From Winogradskyella sp. (GTDB lineage: Bacteria; Bacteroidota; Bacteroidia; Flavobacteriales; Flavobacteriaceae): a stretch of DNA of 60,265 nt. The notes under the pieces are model-generated. The model had not been told where the DNA came from. It did no database searches and saw only the letters and a list, made by a program, of their open reading frames with translations. The stretch spans positions 1 through 60,265 of the forward strand of contig JABDKL010000063.1 in NCBI GenBank assembly GCA_013002225.1, given 5' to 3'. The translations under genes were made by a program, and so were the position numbers. Shown here piece by piece: positions 55,423 to 60,265 of the stretch (position 1 is its first letter; each line of letters starts with the position of its first letter).

Positions 55423-57001
55423 AAATAAGGGATTTCACGGTTTCTAAAGTATCGATTTCTGAGGCTGGTTTATCTTTTCTCCATCTGGCAATTCTGGGAA
55501 ATCGTAAAGCTACGCCAGATTTGTGTCTTTTGCTAAAGGCAATACCTTCAAAAGCAATTTCGAAAACGAGCTCTGGTTTTACGGTACGTACAGGTCCAAA
55601 TTTTTCAATGGCATTTTTATTTACCCAACGTGAGATTTCAGTAATTTCTTTGTCTGTTAATCCCGAATAGGCTTTAGCAACAGTAACCAATCCATCATCT
55701 TTTTTAACAGCAAATGTATAATCTGTGTATTTTGAACTACGCCGACCACTACCTTTCTGCGCATAAATCATAACGGCATCGATAGTTAATGGGTCTACCT
55801 TCCACTTCCACCAATCCCCTTTTTTACGACCTGTATGATATGGTGATGCTTTTTGTTTTAGCATTAATCCTTCACTATTTATAGCTCTGGAATTATCTCG
55901 TATCGCATTAAGCGCTTCCCACTTATTAAATTTTACGATAAATGAAAGTTTTATATGTTCTGGTAATGAAATTGAATTGAAAAGGTTTTCTAAAGTTTGT
56001 CGTCTTGTAGCGAATGGTAAACTTCTAATATCATTACCATTAAATTCTAGTATATCATAAGCATAAAACCCAATAGGCACTTCTTCGAGCAGTTTTTTAT
56101 TTACATTTTTTCGATTCAATCGTTTTTGTAAATCATTAAAAAGTAAAACCGCATTGTCTTTCATAGCCAATATTTCGCCATCTATGACAAAGTCTTCCTT
56201 AAAATTCGTCATGGCTTCTACCAATTCTGGAAATTGCTTTGTCACCAACTCTTCGCCTCGAGACCATATGTAAATTTCATTATTTCGCTTAACGATTTGC
56301 CCTCTAATACCATCCCACTTTTGCTCTACAATCCAATCGTCAGGATCACCAAGTTCTTGTAATTCTTTCTCTAAAGCATATGCCAGACAAAATGGATAAG
56401 GTTTAGAATTGTCGTAGTTAATGTGTGTGCCTTTTATTAATTCTTCGAAAGAAATAGTATCAATATCCCAATTACCAATGATACTATGCATCAACTGATT
56501 AGCATCGATACCTGTTAATTTTGCTAAGGCGTTAACTAAAGTTTTTTTAGAGACACCTATTCTAAAATTACCTCCAATTAATTTATTGAAAATAAGTCGT
56601 TCTTGCTGTTTTAAACCCGACCATGCCGCAAACACAAATTTCTTTTTCTCTTCATCTGATTTTGGTTTTAGAAGTTTCAATTCGTTCATCCATTCGCTTA
56701 GCGTTAAATCTAATTTATGTGTGGGTTTAGGTAATAATAAGGCAATAGTTTCTCCCAAATCACCAACCGTACTATAGCTTTCTAAAAAAAGCCATTCTGG
56801 CAACTCGGTTTTCTCCATACACCACTGTTTCATTAAAGCTGTTTTGATAGGTCGTGGTGGGCGTTTTCCTGTAAAAAGAGCTATTAACCAAAGTTTATCT
56901 TTGCTAGGTGCTGTTTTAAAATAATTGACCAATGCATCAATCTTTGCGTTGGTTTTGTTGGTAATCTCTATAGCACTGATTAAGTCTGAAAACTGCTTCA
57001 T
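55412..57001 (-). CDS. ATP-dependent DNA ligase (ligase-associated set)
   Basis: A 529-residue ATP-dependent ligase: an N-terminal DNA-binding domain (1-200), the nucleotidyltransferase motif EQKWDGIRG with adenylated Lys228, EDFVIDGEILA, GLMLKQKASPY and WWKWK (motif V), and an OB domain with VELVFEIAFEGI-type wording. It seals nicks using ATP, in a set with an exonuclease, helicase and PdeM. The ATG overlaps the exonuclease stop codon by four bases. The C-terminal three residues and the stop codon fall inside a palindromic repeat, so the original end may have been altered by an insertion. Confidence 0.93.
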   Translation of the reverse strand: MKQFSDLISAIEITNKTNAKIDALVNYFKTAPSKDKLWLIALFTGKRPPRPIKTALMKQWCMEKTELPEWLFLESYSTVGDLGETIALLLPKPTHKLDLTLSEWMNELKLLKPKSDEEKKKFVFAAWSGLKQQERLIFNKLIGGNFRIGVSKKTLVNALAKLTGIDANQLMHSIIGNWDIDTISFEELIKGTHINYDNSKPYPFCLAYALEKELQELGDPDDWIVEQKWDGIRGQIVKRNNEIYIWSRGEELVTKQFPELVEAMTNFKEDFVIDGEILAMKDNAVLLFNDLQKRLNRKNVNKKLLEEVPIGFYAYDILEFNGNDIRSLPFATRRQTLENLFNSISLPEHIKLSFIVKFNKWEALNAIRDNSRAINSEGLMLKQKASPYHTGRKKGDWWKWKVDPLTIDAVMIYAQKGSGRRSSKYTDYTFAVKKDDGLVTVAKAYSGLTDKEITEISRWVNKNAIEKFGPVRTVKPELVFEIAFEGIAFSKRHKSGVALRFPRIARWRKDKPASEIDTLETVKSLILSC

Positions 57002-58035
57002 GATGTCTCTAAATTTTCAGATTCATTTTCGGCCTCTATCATTTTATCATCACCATATTCAGTAATTAGTTCATCTGCCTTAATTCCTATTTCATTTAAA
57101 TATTTAGAAAATACGGCTTGTGACCCATGTGTAACGTAGACTTGCTCTGCTTCTGAGGCTCTTACCGCAGAAATTAAACCATTCCAATCGGCATGGTCGC
57201 TTACCGCAAAACCTGCATCTACAGATTGCCAACGTCTGTTTCCTCTTATCTGCATCCAGCCCGAACATATTGCTGTAGCTGCATTTGGAACACGCTTTAA
57301 TAAACGCGAACCTAAAAGGCCTGGTGGCATGATTACAATTTTATTTTGAAGTTCTTTCTTGTCGAAATCTGCAGTTAACAATGTAGTTTTTGGCAATTTT
57401 ATTCCTGAGTTTGAAATGGCATTATTTAAATTATGAATTGCCCTATGTACATAGATATCATCGCAACCATCTAATAAAGACATTAAGCGCTGTGCCTTAC
57501 CTAAAGAGTAACCTAAAAAAACAGAAGTTCTATTATTAGCTTGATTTGTTTTTACCCAGTTTTGAAGTTCTTCTTGAAGTTCCTTTTCGGTTTTCCAGTT
57601 ATAGATTGGTAGTCCAAAAGTACTTTCGGTAATAAAAGTATGGCACTTTACAGATTCGAAGGGTTGAGAAATAAAATCGGGTTGTGTTTTATAATCACCC
57701 GTAAAAACAACAATATATCCTTTGTACTCTAGTCTAATTTGAGCGGAACCAATAACGTGTCCAGCAGGATGAAAACTTACCTTTACACCGTTTATAGTTT
57801 TTGATTTATTATATGGAAGACTATCTATTTTAATGTCTGCTCCTATACGATGCTGTAATATGGCTTTAGAATCGTCCTGGCACAGATAGCGTTTCATTCC
57901 CCAACGTGCATGGTCTGCATGACCATGAGATATTATCGCATACTCCACTGGATACCATGGATCTAAATAAAATTTTCCCTGTGGGCAGTAAATACCTCTT
58001 TTAGTAAATTTAATAAGTTCTTTTTCAGCTTTCAT
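56998..58035 (-). CDS. ligase-associated DNA damage response exonuclease (MBL / beta-CASP-like)
   Basis: A 345-residue metallo-beta-lactamase-fold nuclease of the SNM1/beta-CASP type. The metal site is SHGHADHARWG (His37, His39, Asp41, His42); further elements are FHPAGHVIGSAQI, VFTGDYKTQ, and the C-terminal VSDHADWNGL and VYVTHGSQ. It is the first gene of the ligase-associated operon and is coupled to the ligase by an ATGA overlap. By family it resects or cleans DNA ends prior to ligation. A divergent intergenic region of 349 bases (58036-58384) precedes it and carries the tRNA promoter. Confidence 0.93.
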   Translation of the reverse strand: MKAEKELIKFTKRGIYCPQGKFYLDPWYPVEYAIISHGHADHARWGMKRYLCQDDSKAILQHRIGADIKIDSLPYNKSKTINGVKVSFHPAGHVIGSAQIRLEYKGYIVVFTGDYKTQPDFISQPFESVKCHTFITESTFGLPIYNWKTEKELQEELQNWVKTNQANNRTSVFLGYSLGKAQRLMSLLDGCDDIYVHRAIHNLNNAISNSGIKLPKTTLLTADFDKKELQNKIVIMPPGLLGSRLLKRVPNAATAICSGWMQIRGNRRWQSVDAGFAVSDHADWNGLISAVRASEAEQVYVTHGSQAVFSKYLNEIGIKADELITEYGDDKMIEAENESENLETS

Positions 58036-58315
58036 TGCAAGTGTAAGCTATTAAAAACAGAAAACACTTGGTAACAAATTTGCAATAAATTTTAACTGTT
58101 ACAGAAATTCTATATGCTATTATCAAAAAAATAGATTAAGGTATAGCGTAATACAGATTATGGTAAGAGCACTATTATTTATAATAAACCATGTTAAAAT
58201 GAGAAATTAATTTAAAAATTTTTCATAAAAATTTAGGACTAAAAAACTAAAACATAAGTAAGTAGGGACGCTATACTGTTAATAATAAATTAAGGTCAAA
58301 AAAAACTCTAAAAAA

Positions 58316-58349
58316 TTGTTGCGTTCTTTAATATGAAAAGTTACATTTG
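58316..58349 (+). promoter_or_regulatory. promoter of the tRNA cluster
   Basis: TTG at 58316-58318 (overlapping a second TTG at 58319-58321) and a perfect -7 TACATTTG (58342-58349) with 20 bases between, 36 bases before tRNA-Ser. It is the best promoter in the window. The rest of 58036-58384 is AT-rich and holds no gene that I can see. Confidence 0.75.
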
Positions 58350-58384
58350 CATCCGCATTTTTAAGGAATGTTCTTTTAAATATT

Positions 58385-58468
58385 GGAGAGGTGCCAGAGT
58401 GGTAATGGAGCAGATTGCTAATCTGTCAACGCGTAAGTGTTGCCCGGGTTCGAATCCCGGTCTCTCCG
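58385..58468 (+). tRNA. tRNA-Ser (anticodon GCT)
   Basis: 84 bases with acceptor GGAGAGG/TCTCTCC (last pair G-T), anticodon loop around ATTGCTAAT, a class II long variable arm, and T arm CCGGG-TTCGAAT-CCCGG. Discriminator is G; CCA is not encoded. Reads AGC and AGT codons. Confidence 0.95.
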
Positions 58469-58492
58469 CAATTATTTAAATGATAGCCAATT

Positions 58493-58567
58493 CGGGGTGT
58501 AGCGTAGCCCGGTTATCGCGCCACGTTTGGGACGTGGAGGCCGCAGGTTCGAATCCTGCCACCCCGA
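58493..58567 (+). tRNA. tRNA-Pro (anticodon TGG)
   Basis: 75 bases, acceptor CGGGGTG/CACCCCG, anticodon stem CCACG/CGTGG enclosing TTTGGGA, T arm GCAGG-TTCGAAT-CCTGC, discriminator A. CCA is not encoded. Confidence 0.96.
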
Positions 58568-58582
58568 CAAAAATAGAGTTAC

Positions 58583-58656
58583 GGGCTCGTAGCTCAGCTG
58601 GATAGAGCACCTCCCTTCTAAGGAGGCGGTCATAGGTTCGAATCCTATCGGGCTCA
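58583..58656 (+). tRNA. tRNA-Arg (anticodon TCT)
   Basis: 74 bases, acceptor GGGCTCG/CGGGCTC with two G-T wobble pairs, anticodon stem CTCCC.../GGAG around CTTCTAA, T arm ATAGG-TTCGAAT-CCTAT, discriminator A. The third tRNA of the run; only 15 bases separate it from tRNA-Pro. Confidence 0.94.
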
Positions 58657-58657
58657 C

Positions 58658-58690
58658 AAAAAGTCTTACTAAGAATAGTAAGACTTTTTT
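58658..58690. terminator. bidirectional intrinsic terminator after the tRNA cluster
   Basis: AAGTCTTACT/AGTAAGACTT stem with loop AAGAAT and T/A flanks. It terminates the tRNAs and the convergent HD-domain gene, whose stop codon lies three bases on. Confidence 0.9.
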
Positions 58691-58693
58691 GTT

Positions 58694-60265
58694 TTATTCA
58701 GGGTACTCGATTCTTAGGTGATAAATATTGGCAAGTTTATGTTTCAAAACTTTCTTAATAGATTGTATTTCTTTAAACGTAATATCTGCATTTAGGAATT
58801 GACCACTTTCCATTTGTTTATTAATTATACTCTCCACAAATTCATTAATTTTAGTACTAGTTGGTTCTTTTAAACTTTTAGATGCTGCCTCAACACTGTC
58901 ACACATCATTAAAATTGCAGTTTCCTTACTAAAAGGTTTTGGTCCTGGATAAGTAAAATCTTCAATCTTTACATTTTCATTATTTGCTTTTTCTTTCATA
59001 TAAAAGAAATAAACCACGCTCGTTCCATGATGCGTTCGTATAAAATCGATGACACGATCAGGTAAATTATTCTTTTTGGCTATTTCTATTCCCTTTATGG
59101 TATGATCTATAATTACCTTGGCACTTTCGGTACTTGACAATTCTTCATGAGGATTAATCCCTGTACTCTGGTTTTCTGTAAAATACGTAGGATTAAACAT
59201 TTTACCAATATCGTGATATAATGCACCTACTCTAATTAACATGGTATTTGCACCTATCTCATTTGCCGCAGCTTCTGCAAGATTTGCTACATTTAAAGAA
59301 TGATGAAATGTCCCCGGAGCTCTATTAGAAAGCTCTTTAAGTAACTTTGAATTAGTATCTGACAATTCTAATAGAGACACATCAGAGACCAGCCCAAATA
59401 TTTTTTCGTACATATAAATTAATGGCTGAACAAAAAGGGTCGCCAAACCACATAGAACAAACAAACCAAAAGTTTCCCACTTAAGTCCAGTGAGCTGACC
59501 TTCATGAATAACGAAAAAAGCAAAATATGCAATTATATAAATAAAGGTGATTTGTCCAACAGATATAAATAGATTCGCTCGCTTATATAATTCCGAAACA
59601 GTAAGAATGGTTACAATACCAGCAATGATTTGAAGAAACATATATTCGTAACTATTTGGCACTATGAATCCTAGTAGTAATACTGTTAAAACATGTGCAA
59701 ATAGGCCCAACCTCGCATCAAAAAAAGCTTTCAATACCAGTGGAAGAATACATAAGGGCACAACATAAATAAATTGTGAATTATAATTAATAACCAAAGT
59801 GGTTAGAAAAATCATCAAAGCAATGTTAAAAAATATAAAAGTAACCTTGGTATTATTAAGAAAAACACTCATTCGATATTTTCTAAGAAATAACAAGAGC
59901 ATAAGTAATGCTAAAGCCACTAATAAGGTGTAGGCTATTAGAACCCAGTTATAGTTAGCAGTATTCCATACCTGAGATTCATATTCAGATTTTAAAGAAT
60001 TAAGGATTTTATACTCTTCGTCTTCTATAACCTGACCTTTAGAAATTATAAGCTGTTCCTTCTCTATGCTACCACGAGTTTGCGAGATCTGAAGTAAATT
60101 TTCTTCTAAGTTTTTTTGAGTTAAACTTTCATTAATTGCAACATTAGGTTTTACAATATCAAAAAATAAGGATATCATTTTATTTCTAATATCATCAGAG
60201 ATTGAATTTTTATAAAAATCTTCTATTTGCTTTCTTAATTCGCTAATTTCTATTAATTCGCCATA
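58694..60265 (-). CDS. HD-domain membrane protein, PgpH-like cyclic-di-AMP phosphodiesterase (5' truncated by window)
   Basis: The reading frame runs off the right edge, so the N-terminus is missing. What is visible is the end of an extracytoplasmic 7TMR-HDED-type domain, then about seven transmembrane helices (from NYNWVLIAYTLLVALALL). After them comes the HD phosphohydrolase domain: GTFHHSLNVANLAEAA, ALYHDIGKMFNP, HEELSSTESAKVIIDH and RTHHGTSVVYFFY. That order is diagnostic of PgpH, which degrades cyclic di-AMP. An internal ATG at 60178 exists, but the frame upstream is fully open with plausible residues, so I treat the gene as partial. Signalling substrate is by family only. Confidence 0.88.
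   Translation of the reverse strand, partial: YGELIEISELRKQIEDFYKNSISDDIRNKMISLFFDIVKPNVAINESLTQKNLEENLLQISQTRGSIEKEQLIISKGQVIEDEEYKILNSLKSEYESQVWNTANYNWVLIAYTLLVALALLMLLLFLRKYRMSVFLNNTKVTFIFFNIALMIFLTTLVINYNSQFIYVVPLCILPLVLKAFFDARLGLFAHVLTVLLLGFIVPNSYEYMFLQIIAGIVTILTVSELYKRANLFISVGQITFIYIIAYFAFFVIHEGQLTGLKWETFGLFVLCGLATLFVQPLIYMYEKIFGLVSDVSLLELSDTNSKLLKELSNRAPGTFHHSLNVANLAEAAANEIGANTMLIRVGALYHDIGKMFNPTYFTENQSTGINPHEELSSTESAKVIIDHTIKGIEIAKKNNLPDRVIDFIRTHHGTSVVYFFYMKEKANNENVKIEDFTYPGPKPFSKETAILMMCDSVEAASKSLKEPTSTKINEFVESIINKQMESGQFLNADITFKEIQSIKKVLKHKLANIYHLRIEYPE

Noticed and set aside
58472-58657. Minus-strand reading frame of 61 codons
   Set aside because: It is antisense to tRNA-Pro and tRNA-Arg; the open frame is a by-product of the tRNA sequence.

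Overview
The window is AT-rich chromosomal DNA from a member of the Bacteroidota, almost certainly the family Flavobacteriaceae. The evidence is flavobacterial family content (DUF5916 barrel, Bacteroidota-type TamB, EttA followed by a CAL67264-like membrane peptide, a PG_1098-like methyltransferase, a type IX secretion sorting tail), Bacteroidota-type promoters (-7 TAnnTTTG) and the near absence of Shine-Dalgarno sequences. Genus cannot be fixed from the sequence alone. No prophage, CRISPR array or classical insertion sequence is visible; most of the window is ordinary chromosome with several little-studied clusters.

Layout. 1-3.6 kb: outer-membrane DUF5916 protein, a LolD-like ABC ATPase and a VOC-fold protein. 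3.9-12.5 kb: a probable peptide/amide-ligase island. An esterase, an M17 leucyl aminopeptidase and an ATP-grasp ligase lie on the plus strand. They converge on a five-gene minus-strand operon: esterase, ATP-grasp with a Lys/Ala-rich histone-H1-like tail, YbdK-type carboxylate-amine ligase, class-I glutamine amidotransferase and a glutathionylspermidine-synthase-like ATP-grasp candidate. 12.7-19 kb: fumC, then hutI and hutG, separated by two tandemly duplicated membrane-anchored coiled-coil genes. 19.1-27.9 kb: a long minus-strand cluster with a coiled-coil protein, an uncharacterised protein, an AAA+ ATPase, a NUDIX hydrolase, a DUF6638-like protein and two membrane proteins; I think it is an undescribed AAA+ system.

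28-38.5 kb: MBL-fold lipoprotein, ettA, a redox operon (FMN reductase, GNAT, MarR, pirin) with an 18-bp palindromic operator candidate overlapping its promoter, an acyl-CoA carboxylase beta subunit with an MFS transporter, a secreted M24 peptidase, and a tiny protein consisting mostly of a signal peptide plus a type IX secretion sorting domain. 38.6-46.6 kb: mgsA, an N-acetylglucosamine-kinase-like gene, gapA, pfkA (central glycolysis) and tamB. The N-terminal membrane anchor of tamB lies upstream of any canonical in-frame start and is one base out of frame with a nearby ATG.

46.7-52 kb: tsaD, rsmE, DUF4159, a SpoU methyltransferase, an AI-2E family permease and the PG_1098-like methyltransferase. 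51.9-58 kb: the ligase-associated DNA-repair operon (exonuclease, ATP-dependent ligase, DEXH helicase, PdeM). It is interrupted between ligase and helicase by a 390-bp unit: a small GIY-YIG nuclease gene bracketed by two inverted copies of a 26-bp palindromic repeat. This looks like a self-contained mobile element and is my leading candidate for an undescribed system. 58.3-58.7 kb: tRNA-Ser, tRNA-Pro and tRNA-Arg behind a near-consensus promoter. The right edge cuts a PgpH-like HD phosphodiesterase gene at its 5' end.
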